A DNA stretch of 64,000 nucleotides, taken from NCBI GenBank assembly GCA_944324945.1, contig CALUYE010000006.1:1-64000 (forward strand). Reading direction: 5' to 3'. A program made the position numbers and the translations under genes. Shown piece after piece: positions 53,248 to 60,820 of this stretch; positions within the stretch are counted from its first letter, which is position 1, and each line of letters opens with the position of its first letter. Source of the stretch: Candidatus Gastranaerophilales bacterium. GTDB lineage: Bacteria; Cyanobacteriota; Vampirovibrionia; Gastranaerophilales; Gastranaerophilaceae. The notes below the pieces were generated by a model, which was given only the letters and a program-made list of their open reading frames with translations, searched no databases and was not told the DNA's origin.

Positions 53248-54237
53248 TTATTCGCAATCTTTAATCAGCTTTTCAAAGTGTTCAAGCTCAATATCAAGTT
53301 TTTCTTTTAACAAACTTCTGACAAATAAATTATTTGCACCGTCAAACCTGAATATCTGACTTGAAAGAGCCAGTATGGTTGTAAAATTGGCAACAGGCTC
53401 CCCTCTTCCCTGAAGCTTTAAGTTTCTTATGCCTGCTTTTAAAAGAGCCATGGTATCTTGCGTTGTGTGGGATGAATTTGTTCTGTATTGCAAATGAAGA
53501 GGCATTTTATGCTTCGGACATATAAATTCATCCATTCTTTTCGGTTTTACTCTCATTTTTTCAAGAGTTTTTGAATGCAGAGGTGCATTAACACAACTGC
53601 TGACACAGAGTTGATTTATCATAACTTCGATTCTTGATAAGTCGTCAAGAATATAAGGGTTTTTAACAAGAACCGATTTTGAATACTCAGGTCTTACAAC
53701 AACGGTATCATATTCTTTTAATAATTTATTATAATAATTTGTCTCAAGCTCGGGAATCGGATCTTCGATTCTATCAGGCCCCTGGAAATGACAAATTGCT
53801 TTAACGACTGATGAAACAGTATGAGCGTTGGGGTTTCTTTTTTTGATATAGTCTCTTAACATATCCGAAAAAATTATAAATCTTGCCCCGAAATCAAAAG
53901 CAACATCAAGAATCCTGTTTGCATATTTGTCATATAAATGGTCTTTTTCAACAACCGTACATGAAAAAGTAAATGTCGGAATACCGTTAAGGGAAGTTAT
54001 GTATTCAAAACGCTTTTCAAGTTCTTTATTCGACAATTCGCGATAAATCGTCGGTTTTCTTCCTCCCGACCAAATTGTTGCGGGTGCACCAAAAACATTT
54101 GCCCTCAAAGGCTCATATCCTAATTCTATTATTGCATTTTGAATTGCACCAAACACAGGTTCATATTGAAACTGGCACGGCAGTGTCCATTCAAGATTTT
54201 CAACATCATATTTAAATATCGTATTATTTTCAAACAT
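53248..54237 (-). CDS. Tandem-paralogue Cys family, copy 2 (329 aa)
   Basis: Middle homologue. It has LEWTLPCQFQYEP, FGAPATIWSGGRKP, FTFSCT, RPEYSK, INQLCVSSCV, FICPKH and DGANNLF. It is closest to copy 3 in this part (for example LKLQGRGEP vs LKLKGRGGS). Its ATG abuts the stop of copy 1, with GAAAGG in the end of that gene. It shares all three conserved cysteine positions, so if a metal site exists it is kept in every copy. Confidence 0.7.
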   Translation of the reverse strand: MFENNTIFKYDVENLEWTLPCQFQYEPVFGAIQNAIIELGYEPLRANVFGAPATIWSGGRKPTIYRELSNKELEKRFEYITSLNGIPTFTFSCTVVEKDHLYDKYANRILDVAFDFGARFIIFSDMLRDYIKKRNPNAHTVSSVVKAICHFQGPDRIEDPIPELETNYYNKLLKEYDTVVVRPEYSKSVLVKNPYILDDLSRIEVMINQLCVSSCVNAPLHSKTLEKMRVKPKRMDEFICPKHKMPLHLQYRTNSSHTTQDTMALLKAGIRNLKLQGRGEPVANFTTILALSSQIFRFDGANNLFVRSLLKEKLDIELEHFEKLIKDCE

Positions 54238-55233
54238 CTATTGAAAAGCCTTTCTTGCATATTCACTCTGTGCAAACTTTTCTTTAAAATATCCGATTTC
54301 AGCACCCAATAATTCCGAGAGCGTTCTATTCATCAGCATATAGTTTGCTCCATCCGTATTAAACAATTGAGAAGCAATTTTTAAAATAAGAATATCCATA
54401 TAAACAGAAGGCTCTTTTTCTTTATCGTATTTAAAAACTCTTACTCCCTTATCAAACAAAAGACGAATTTCGTCTGATGTCAAAGTTAAATTTTGATCAT
54501 ATAAATCTCTTAAATAAGCAAACGGCAAAGGACAGTTAACAGATTCGCCCCTGCTTGGCTTTTTTGAAAAATTTTCAAGAACTTTAAGATGAGACATACA
54601 GCTTTTACAATTAGCCATACAAGAACTGTTAATTGTAACAACCGTTCTTGATAAATCATCTATTAAGGTTATGTCTTTTAAAAGCGCATTTTTAACATAT
54701 TCAGGTCTTAAGTATACGTAATCATATTCTTTTAATAAATCGTTGTAAAATTTTGTTTCTTCTTCATAGGGTATATTTTTTGCCTGGAATTTATCAATTG
54801 CTTTAATATGGGATGCGCAAACAACAGCGCAAGGGTTTTTTTCTTTAATATGATTTTTTAAATCATCGCTAAAAACAGCGTATTGGCAGTTATATTCCAT
54901 TGTTTTATTTAAAATATAGTTTGCATATTCATCCCCTAAATCATCAGGTGTTATGTTTGTGCTTGTAAAAGTAAAAACAGGGGTAGAATCCACCTCTTCA
55001 TAATATTCAAAAAAAGTATCGATTGTATAATCATCAAGCCTTTCATAATTATCAGGCATCATCTCTCCGCTCCATACAGTCACAGGAGCGCCGTAAGATT
55101 GAGTTTTAAATTTTGTTTCGGGCTCTATTCTTCTTATTGTCTGGCTCAAAGCTCCGATAACAGGCTGATACTGAAAAAAACAGGGAAGCGACCAGATGAT
55201 TTCGCTATCATACTTCAAAATACTATCAGTCAT
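54238..55233 (-). CDS. Tandem-paralogue Cys family, copy 1 (331 aa)
   Basis: First and most divergent homologue: IIWSLPCFFQYQP, YGAPVTVWSGEMMP, FTFTST, LRPEYVK, INSSCMANCKSC, NCPLPF and DGANYML. A fourth cysteine (CKSC) sits within the cluster-like motif. A TTG 9 nt upstream is possible, but ATG at 55233 gives an N-terminus of the same length as the other copies and is preferred. The three genes form one operon with gaps of 0 and 18 nt. The late GRG stretch of the other two is replaced by KEKEPS, so this copy may have changed partner or substrate. Confidence 0.68.
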   Translation of the reverse strand: MTDSILKYDSEIIWSLPCFFQYQPVIGALSQTIRRIEPETKFKTQSYGAPVTVWSGEMMPDNYERLDDYTIDTFFEYYEEVDSTPVFTFTSTNITPDDLGDEYANYILNKTMEYNCQYAVFSDDLKNHIKEKNPCAVVCASHIKAIDKFQAKNIPYEEETKFYNDLLKEYDYVYLRPEYVKNALLKDITLIDDLSRTVVTINSSCMANCKSCMSHLKVLENFSKKPSRGESVNCPLPFAYLRDLYDQNLTLTSDEIRLLFDKGVRVFKYDKEKEPSVYMDILILKIASQLFNTDGANYMLMNRTLSELLGAEIGYFKEKFAQSEYARKAFQ

Positions 55234-55330
55234 TCTTAACAAGACTCTTTCTATTGTTTAATACTTAATAACAATTAAATTTATTAATAAAATTCTAACA
55301 TCATTTATTTTTAAATGCAATTTGAGTCTT

Positions 55331-56278
55331 TTAATATAAAAAACACTTTACGCAGTGTTTAAATTCGGGTTTTTCAATTTTGCATTTGTCCATAACATAA
55401 TTACATCTGGGATGAAATTTGCATCCGTTGATAATCTCCGTTATGGGCGAAATTTGTCCTTTAATATTTTCAAGTTTTTTTCCTCTTTTATCGGGCAGCG
55501 CGCCTAAAAGAGCTTTAGTGTAGGGATGGAGCGGATTTTTAAACAAATCTTTGGTATTATTTTTTTCTACAATCTCGCCTAAATACATAATTGTTGTTGT
55601 ATCGCAATAATTTGAAACAATCGATAAATCATGGGTTATTAAAATTATCGTTTTTCCCATATTTTTCAATTCAACAAGCAAATCCAAAATCGAATTTGAA
55701 ACAGAAACATCAAGAGCCGTTGTCGGTTCATCCGCTAAAATAAGATCGCTGTTTTGAATTAAGCTCATGGCAATAATAACTCTTTGTTTCATTCCGCCGG
55801 AGAGTTCATGGGGGTATGATTTTAAAACGGTATCTATATTTTTAATTTTAACTTTATTCAGTGCGTCTTTAACTTTTTCAAGATTTTGAATTTTATTATT
55901 TTCAAATACTTCAAGCATCTGATTTTCGATTGTATATAAAGGATTTAAAGACATAAAAGGATCCTGCGGAATTAAAGAAATCTTTTTCCCTCTTATATTT
56001 TCATATTCTTTTTCGCTAAAATTCAATAAATTTTTATTATCAAATATTATCTCGCCCGATTTAATTATTGCATTTTTGGGCAAAATTTTTAATATGGTAT
56101 TAATTAAAACCGATTTTCCGCAGCCTGATTCGCCCGCTATAGCATGGATTTTACCTTTTGAAAAGTCAAGATTTATATTTTCTAAAGCATAATAAAATTT
56201 ATCATCGATATTAAAACCCATGCTTAAATTTTTAATTTTAATTATGTCAAAATCAGTATTAATATATAATCCCTTCAT
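55331..56278 (-). CDS. Oligopeptide/dipeptide-type ABC ATPase
   Basis: A 315-residue OppD/DppD-type ATPase. Walker A GESGCGKS, signature LSGGMKQRV, Walker B LILADEPTTALDV, H-loop LITHDLS, and the C-terminal oligopeptide domain HPYTKALLGALPD with CKFHPRC. The C-terminal Cys residues (CKFHPRCNYVMDKC) fit the iron-sulfur-like motif of this subfamily. TATAAT lies 15 bp before ATG, giving a leader of about 8 nt. No permease or binding-protein gene is adjacent, so it is a lone ATPase here. Confidence 0.88.
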   Translation of the reverse strand: MKGLYINTDFDIIKIKNLSMGFNIDDKFYYALENINLDFSKGKIHAIAGESGCGKSVLINTILKILPKNAIIKSGEIIFDNKNLLNFSEKEYENIRGKKISLIPQDPFMSLNPLYTIENQMLEVFENNKIQNLEKVKDALNKVKIKNIDTVLKSYPHELSGGMKQRVIIAMSLIQNSDLILADEPTTALDVSVSNSILDLLVELKNMGKTIILITHDLSIVSNYCDTTTIMYLGEIVEKNNTKDLFKNPLHPYTKALLGALPDKRGKKLENIKGQISPITEIINGCKFHPRCNYVMDKCKIEKPEFKHCVKCFLY

Positions 56279-56321
56279 TATTTTAACAAAGGGATTATAT
56301 CATATTATATATTTTTTATCA

Positions 56322-57467
56322 TTATACTAAAGCAGACTGTTTTTTGTTTTCTTCAATTTGAGCTTTCATTTTCTTTCTTCTCATTAAATCAACAAACGCT
56401 TCAAGACGGGTTATGTAACCTGCGCGGCCAGTTTGCTCATCCATAATTAAAGTTAAAATAGGAAGGTTGATATCTTCTCTCATTTTAGGAAATATATTCT
56501 GGCTCATAATTTCAGGCATGCAAGTAAAAGGACTTACATGGATTAAACCATCCACATTCCTTTCTTTTGCATATAAAACATCGGAAATACATTCCAAGCT
56601 ATCCCCCCCGATATCTCTCATAAGATATGGTTTAGCTAATCTATAAGCACGCTCTAAGTGAGTTTCGCCTTTTTTAAACATTTTCGGGATTATTGCATCT
56701 TTTAAAAACGATGAAATGGTTAAAGATCTTCTTACCTGAACACCCATAGCGCCTAATTCACGCTCCATATTCTGGTTTGAAAATTCATCGTTTACAATAT
56801 ATATTTCACCCGTTAAATCAACATGTAAAACGTTTTTGTTTTTGTCTATTTCAACGCTTGAAATTTCTTTAAGACCGTTTTTCAAAGCTTTTGAAAGTTC
56901 TCGAGCCGTGTTTGCATTTCTTATCATCTTAATTGCACGGTTAAAAGCCTTCTCCGCGTCTCCTTTGTTTATTTCTCTTGCTCTATAGTATGATAAAAAG
57001 CTTTGAAGCTCATCAAGCGCGAAAACCGTTCTAACGGCTAAATATATTGCATAAAATATTTTAAAATAGTTCTTTGAATTGCTAATTCGAACCAAATAAT
57101 CAATCATGCCCTTAAAACCGTCATAAAGGTTTAATTCGATATAATTTGCTTTATAACCCAGTTCTTTTAAAACCTGCTCGATATTTCTTCCGTATTCTCC
57201 AAGCCTGCAAATCCCGGGGGATGCTATCATGGAAACATAATCAACCCCGCCTTCAATGGCTTCAATAAAGTTGCCTAAAATTAATTTATAAGGCAGGCAA
57301 ATAGCCTCAGGCGAATTTTTCGTTCCCAAAGAAAGAGTTTTTTTATTTGTATAAGGAGGAATAAACGCTTCAACCCCAATTTCTTTTAGTGCCTTTTCCC
57401 AAGCAACATAAATAGTCCCCATATGCGGAAAAGCAACCTTTATTTTTTTATTTTCAGTGTTTTTCAT
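56322..57467 (-). CDS. 2-hydroxyacyl-CoA dehydratase-like (HgdB-type) protein
   Basis: A 381-residue protein of the DUF2229/HgdB-like group. It begins KVAFPHMGTIYVAWEKALKE. Cys residues that would hold a [4Fe-4S] cluster are in SPEAICLPYKLILGN, SPGICRLGEYG and HVSPFTCMPEIMSQ. Related proteins pair with an ATP-driven activase (HgdC type) in dehydratases or in uncharacterised ATP-dependent reductases; no activase is next to it. TATAAT is 7 bp before ATG, suggesting a nearly leaderless mRNA, although AAGG lies in between. Confidence 0.8.
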   Translation of the reverse strand: MKNTENKKIKVAFPHMGTIYVAWEKALKEIGVEAFIPPYTNKKTLSLGTKNSPEAICLPYKLILGNFIEAIEGGVDYVSMIASPGICRLGEYGRNIEQVLKELGYKANYIELNLYDGFKGMIDYLVRISNSKNYFKIFYAIYLAVRTVFALDELQSFLSYYRAREINKGDAEKAFNRAIKMIRNANTARELSKALKNGLKEISSVEIDKNKNVLHVDLTGEIYIVNDEFSNQNMERELGAMGVQVRRSLTISSFLKDAIIPKMFKKGETHLERAYRLAKPYLMRDIGGDSLECISDVLYAKERNVDGLIHVSPFTCMPEIMSQNIFPKMREDINLPILTLIMDEQTGRAGYITRLEAFVDLMRRKKMKAQIEENKKQSALV

Positions 57468-57601
57468 ACCTTAGATTATATAACAAACATAAAGACAAAA
57501 TTGTTTTAAATATTAATTTTTGTAAATATTGCACCATAAAACTAAAGTTTTCAAAAAGCAGTGTCGTTAATCCAAAAGTAATATTTTAAGGAGACAACAA
57601 T

Positions 57602-58192
57602 ATGAGCGTAAACTCAACAGGTGGCGTAAACGGACATGAAAACAAAGCGCAAATTTTATCTAGTAATATAAAATCAAAACAAACAAGCAATGATTCGCCA
57701 TCGATTATGGATGATACAAAAGAAACAAATACCGTTTCCTCAAAATCAGATAAGATTGCAAATAATAGTTGGGAAAATAACGAGAATCTGAATGAACAAA
57801 TAGAAATTGCATTAAACAAAGTAAAAATGGAAGAGTTTGAAAAAAAAGAAGAAAATTTTTTTAAATTTCTTGATCCAAACAGGACTGAGTACGAAGCCGA
57901 TGGAGTAAAATATGTTGGTTATGATACCGATGGTGATGGAAAAATTGATATGCAAAAAATAACAACGGAACAAGACAATAAAATTACAGAAGAATACGAC
58001 CTTGGAGGAGATGGCGAAACTGACGTTAAGGTTACTTCTGAAGATAATCGTAAAGAATACGATTACAATAACGATGGAAAAAATGACTCCAAAACCATCT
58101 TTTCAAACATTCAAACTCCAAACAAGGCTAGCACTGCTCCCTCGGCAGAACTTTATCCCGGATTAAAAGAAGTTGAATTAATGGATGAATAA
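57602..58192 (+). CDS. Protein with three Ca-type Asp-rich loops
   Basis: A 196-residue protein without a signal peptide. Residues 1-90 are Ser/Asn-rich and helical; then three DxDxDG-like loops occur at about 108-116 (DTDGDGKID), 133-141 (DLGGDGETD) and 154-162 (DYNNDGKND), spaced 21-25 residues apart, each followed by a short beta strand. This resembles calcium-binding repeats of dockerin, thrombospondin type 3 and EF-hand-like proteins. AAGGAG about 9 nt before ATG. It is alone, convergent with rplL. Ca binding is inferred; loop 2 has GG in place of the second Asp. Confidence 0.7.
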   Translation: MSVNSTGGVNGHENKAQILSSNIKSKQTSNDSPSIMDDTKETNTVSSKSDKIANNSWENNENLNEQIEIALNKVKMEEFEKKEENFFKFLDPNRTEYEADGVKYVGYDTDGDGKIDMQKITTEQDNKITEEYDLGGDGETDVKVTSEDNRKEYDYNNDGKNDSKTIFSNIQTPNKASTAPSAELYPGLKEVELMDE

Positions 58193-58300
58193 ACTAATTC
58201 ATATAATTTTTGATAAATTTATATCAATTACAATACTTATGTACTCAAGTTTTTTGTTTATATAGCTGAAAATAATTCACAAATTAATCCAAGAATAAAT

Positions 58301-58334
58301 AAAAGCTCTTATATTTTAAATATAAGAGCTTTTA
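58301..58334. terminator. Bidirectional terminator
   Basis: A 14-bp stem (AAAAGCTCTTATAT and its complement) with a 5-nt loop lies between the Ca-loop protein gene and rplL. It has A-run and T-run flanks and can terminate both. Confidence 0.9.
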
Positions 58335-58358
58335 TTTAAATATTTTCAATCAAATCAA

Positions 58359-58739
58359 CTATTTGATTTCAACGCTTGCGCCTGCTTCTTCTAATTTTGC
58401 TTTAATTTCTTTAGCTTCTTCAGGTTTTACGTTTTCTTTAATCGGTTTAGGAGCGCCGTCAACTAAATCTTTAGCTTCTTTTAAGCCAAGACCGGTGATT
58501 TCACGAACTAATTTAAGTACGGGGATTTTGTTTGCGCCTGCTGAAGCTAATACAACGGTTACTTCAGAAGGAGCTTCAGCAGCAGCTTCAGCACCTGCAC
58601 CTTGAGCGGGAGCAGCAGCAACCGCAACGGGAGCAGCAGCAGATACGCCGAATTTTTCTTCCATAGCTTTAACTAATTCAGCAGCTTCTAATAATGTTAA
58701 TTTTTCAATTGATTCTAAAATTGTTTCTACGTTACTCAT
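58359..58739 (-). CDS. rplL: 50S ribosomal protein L7/L12
   Basis: A 126-residue L7/L12: N-terminal dimerisation domain (about 1-35), Ala-rich hinge (about 36-55, [20 protein letters not shown]) and the C-terminal factor-binding domain with [20 protein letters not shown]. It forms the stalk that recruits translation factors. It follows rplJ by 35 nt, and a terminator follows it. rpoBC is not downstream, unlike in most bacteria. Confidence 0.98.
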   Translation of the reverse strand: MSNVETILESIEKLTLLEAAELVKAMEEKFGVSAAAPVAVAAAPAQGAGAEAAAEAPSEVTVVLASAGANKIPVLKLVREITGLGLKEAKDLVDGAPKPIKENVKPEEAKEIKAKLEEAGASVEIK

Positions 58740-58774
58740 TTCAATATTACCTTTCTTAATTTAATATTACTAAA

Positions 58775-59302
58775 CTATTGTTGGTTTGCTTTTTGCTCAC
58801 GAACAGCATCAACCGCTCTAACAAGAGCAGACATGACACCATTGATTGAATAAACCAAACCGCTTGCAGGAGAGTTGATTGAACCGAGAATTTTTGCGAT
58901 AAGTTCTTCTTTTGAAGGCATTGTAGCAAGTTTTTGAGCTTCTTGAGCGCTTAAAACTTTACCGTCCAAGACTGCGCCTAAAATTTCTCCTTTTTTGTTT
59001 TCTTTTATAAATTTTGCTAAAACTTTAGCTGATGAAACTTCATCGCCAAAACCAAAAGCAATTGCAGTAGGTCCTTGCATTAATTCATCGATTGCTTCAA
59101 AGTTTGTTCCTTTAACTGCAACTTTGCATAATGTATTTTTTGTAACCGTCAAATCGGATTCTTTTGCTTGTAAATTACGTCTTAATTCCGTAATTTCTTC
59201 AACGGTTAAACCGCGATAATCCGCAACAACGGCAACTTTTGCATTTTCAAATTGCTTTTTATAGTGTTCGATTTTTTCGTTTTTAAATTGTTTTGTTGCC
59301 AT
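58775..59302 (-). CDS. rplJ: 50S ribosomal protein L10
   Basis: A 175-residue L10. It has the rRNA-binding N-terminal domain (VAVVADYRGLTVEEITELRR, VTKNTLCKVA) and C-terminal helices for L12 dimers. It anchors the L7/L12 stalk and in many bacteria represses its own operon by binding the leader. AAAGGAG before ATG supports the start. rplK and rplA are not adjacent. Confidence 0.98.
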   Translation of the reverse strand: MATKQFKNEKIEHYKKQFENAKVAVVADYRGLTVEEITELRRNLQAKESDLTVTKNTLCKVAVKGTNFEAIDELMQGPTAIAFGFGDEVSSAKVLAKFIKENKKGEILGAVLDGKVLSAQEAQKLATMPSKEELIAKILGSINSPASGLVYSINGVMSALVRAVDAVREQKANQQ

Positions 59303-59342
59303 TTTAAGCTTATACTCCTTTCTTTAAGTCTTCGCCAAAACT

Positions 59343-59374
59343 AAAAAAGTTTTGCGAGCAGAGTACCGCAAAAC
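59343..59374 (-). terminator. Attenuator terminator in L10 leader
   Basis: On the minus strand GTTTTGCG pairs with CGCAAAAC across a 10-nt loop and is followed by six T. It lies about 40 nt upstream of rplJ. Its loop holds GGTACT, the 3' arm of the leader's outer stem, so the terminator and the closed leader compete for the same bases. Confidence 0.8.
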
Positions 59375-59461
59375 AGATTACAAAAGCAAATATATTTATA
59401 TTTTAACTTTGAACCTGGATTGGAAATTAAGATGTAAACATCACCAATCGTCTTTGGTACT
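59356..59461 (-). promoter_or_regulatory. Ribosomal protein L10 leader RNA
   Basis: The transcript begins AGTACCAAAGAC, as in known L10 leaders. It can fold into an outer stem AGTACC/GGTACT (59456-59461 with 59362-59367), a middle stem GATTGG/CCAATC (59444-59449 with 59418-59423) and a hairpin GATGT-TT-ACATC. L10, probably complexed with L12, would bind this to set expression. The downstream terminator (59343-59374) makes transcription attenuation the likely mechanism. The assignment is from pairing and position, not a covariance search. Confidence 0.82.
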
Positions 59462-59467
59462 GTAAAA

Positions 59468-59495
59468 ATCATATATTATAAATAATGATTGTCAA
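59468..59495 (-). promoter_or_regulatory. Promoter of rplJ-rplL
   Basis: TTGACA (59490-59495), a 16-bp spacer and TATGAT (59468-59473) predict transcription from near 59461, exactly at the first base of the L10 leader stem. Confidence 0.8.
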
Positions 59496-59666
59496 TAAAA
59501 AAATTAATATTTCTTAATATTTCAAGAAAATATGTCAATTTTTATTTTCAGCATATTTTTTTAATACGATCACACAAAAATTATCATTACAAAAGTTAAC
59601 ATTTGATATATAACACTTTATTTAAAAAATGAACCATGTTATCATATCATCTCTGGTTGAAACAGT

Positions 59667-60287
59667 ATGCAAAGTATTAAAGAAAAAGTCGAACAAAATA
59701 TCAGTTTAAAGCGTTATTCAGACCTTATAAACAAAATTGCAAAGGTTGAATACGCATCAATGGGAAATCAACATTTAATTGAATTTGACGAGTTAATAAA
59801 TATTGGTTTTCAAACAATCAATATATTATTAGGAGAAAATAAATTTGATTCATACAACGAATCGTATTTATCAACCGCAATTAAATGGGCAATCAGAAAC
59901 GAGCTTCGCAACCGCTTCAGATGGTACGGAGTAAAAAGAACGAAAAATCTTACAAAAGACGAACAAAATGAACTAAGAGAAGCAATTTATCACTCTATTT
60001 TATCAACAGATGAAATGTGCGACAGTGAAAAAACTTTTGAAATCAAAGACAACAAAAAAAATCCCGAGGAAACTTGTGAATTTGATATGCTGTCAAACTC
60101 AATTAAATCAGCTGTTGCAACACTGCCCAAAAGAGAGCGCGAATTAATCGAATCAAAATTCTTTAAAGATAAAAAACTCCATGAACTATCCGATGAATTT
60201 TTAATTTCGCCGAGCAGAATTTCAAGAATTATTAAATCGGGATTAGATAAAATAAAAGATGAATTAATAAAAAGTGAAGTTATTTAA
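59667..60287 (+). CDS. Small sigma-70-family sigma factor
   Basis: A 206-residue sigma factor with region 2 (about 10-85: FDELINIGFQTINILL, then KFDSYNESYLSTAIKWAIRNELR) and region 4 (about 145-200: SAVATLPKRERELIESKFF, LHELSDEFLISPSRISRII helix-turn-helix). Regions 1.1 and 3 are reduced, so it is an alternative sigma factor in the size range of SigF/SigB or ECF types. No anti-sigma factor gene is adjacent. The ribosome site is weak. The upstream 180 bp carry no other gene. The gene ends inside a hairpin terminator. Confidence 0.85.
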   Translation: MQSIKEKVEQNISLKRYSDLINKIAKVEYASMGNQHLIEFDELINIGFQTINILLGENKFDSYNESYLSTAIKWAIRNELRNRFRWYGVKRTKNLTKDEQNELREAIYHSILSTDEMCDSEKTFEIKDNKKNPEETCEFDMLSNSIKSAVATLPKRERELIESKFFKDKKLHELSDEFLISPSRISRIIKSGLDKIKDELIKSEVI

Positions 60288-60299
60288 ACTTCACTTTTT
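60270..60299 (+). terminator. Terminator overlapping the sigma-factor stop
   Basis: AAAAGTGAAGTT (60270-60281) pairs with AACTTCACTTTT (60287-60298) across a 5-nt loop; the TAA stop (60285-60287) lies in the loop and 3' arm. A ribosome reaching the stop would disrupt the hairpin. Confidence 0.85.
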
Positions 60300-60812
60300 A
60301 TTTTAAAATTAATCATCAATTTTAACGGTTAAAAAAGCATAGCACTTTTTTAAAAATAAAAGTTTTAGCAACATATAAATCATGTTATACCCTTCAACAC
60401 TATATATAATATTAAAGTATTTTCTTAATAAAAAATTGCCAACAAATTTTAAAAATTTCAATCGGCATTCTGTAAGGTTTTTAAAAACAGGCATGCCATA
60501 AAAACTTGTTTTTTCTTAATTATATACTTTGTCAACCAAAAAAGAGCATGTTAAGTTTGTAAAGTTGAATTTTGAGGCATACGCATTTACCAAAAAGGAT
60601 TTGTAAAACTTTTTTAACAAACATAAGTGTTGTAGAAAAAAAATAAAGCATTAAAATTGAATCAATTAAGGAGTTAAGTTAAGCACACTTTTTGGAAGGA
60701 GTGATGGCATAATTTAAGCAATGGTCAGACTATAACATTAAAAGAGTATTAACAATTAAAAAATTATTTCAGGTATACTACCGGACTTAGGGAAATCCAT
60801 TCGATATATCGA
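60300..60812. other. Long intergenic stretch with no supported gene
   Basis: Over 500 bp without a protein-coding frame I trust. It contains A/T-rich low-complexity sequence, a strong ribosome-site-like GGAAGGAG (near 60693) followed after 2 nt by ATGGCATAA, a two-codon reading frame, and a promoter-like TTAACA-19-TATACT (60749-60779) facing the next gene. It may encode a small RNA or be a decayed gene; the sequence does not decide. Confidence 0.35.
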
Positions 60813-60820
60813 ATGGATTT
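60793..60820 (+). promoter_or_regulatory. 28-bp perfect palindrome covering a start codon
   Basis: A 14-bp arm starting AAATCCATTCGATA at 60793 is followed without spacer by its exact complement to 60820. The right arm contains the ATG (60813) of the next gene. As RNA, it would form a hairpin hiding that ATG; as DNA, it is a symmetrical operator-like site. The predicted transcription start (from TATACT at 60774-60779) is only a few bases upstream. Confidence 0.75.

Noticed and set aside
60309-60494. 61-residue minus-strand frame in the long intergenic gap
   Set aside because: No ribosome-binding site, no sensible composition and no neighbour context.
60693-60712. ATG-GCA-TAA after a strong ribosome site as a real gene
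   Set aside because: Two codons only; kept as an observation about the gap, not annotated as a gene.
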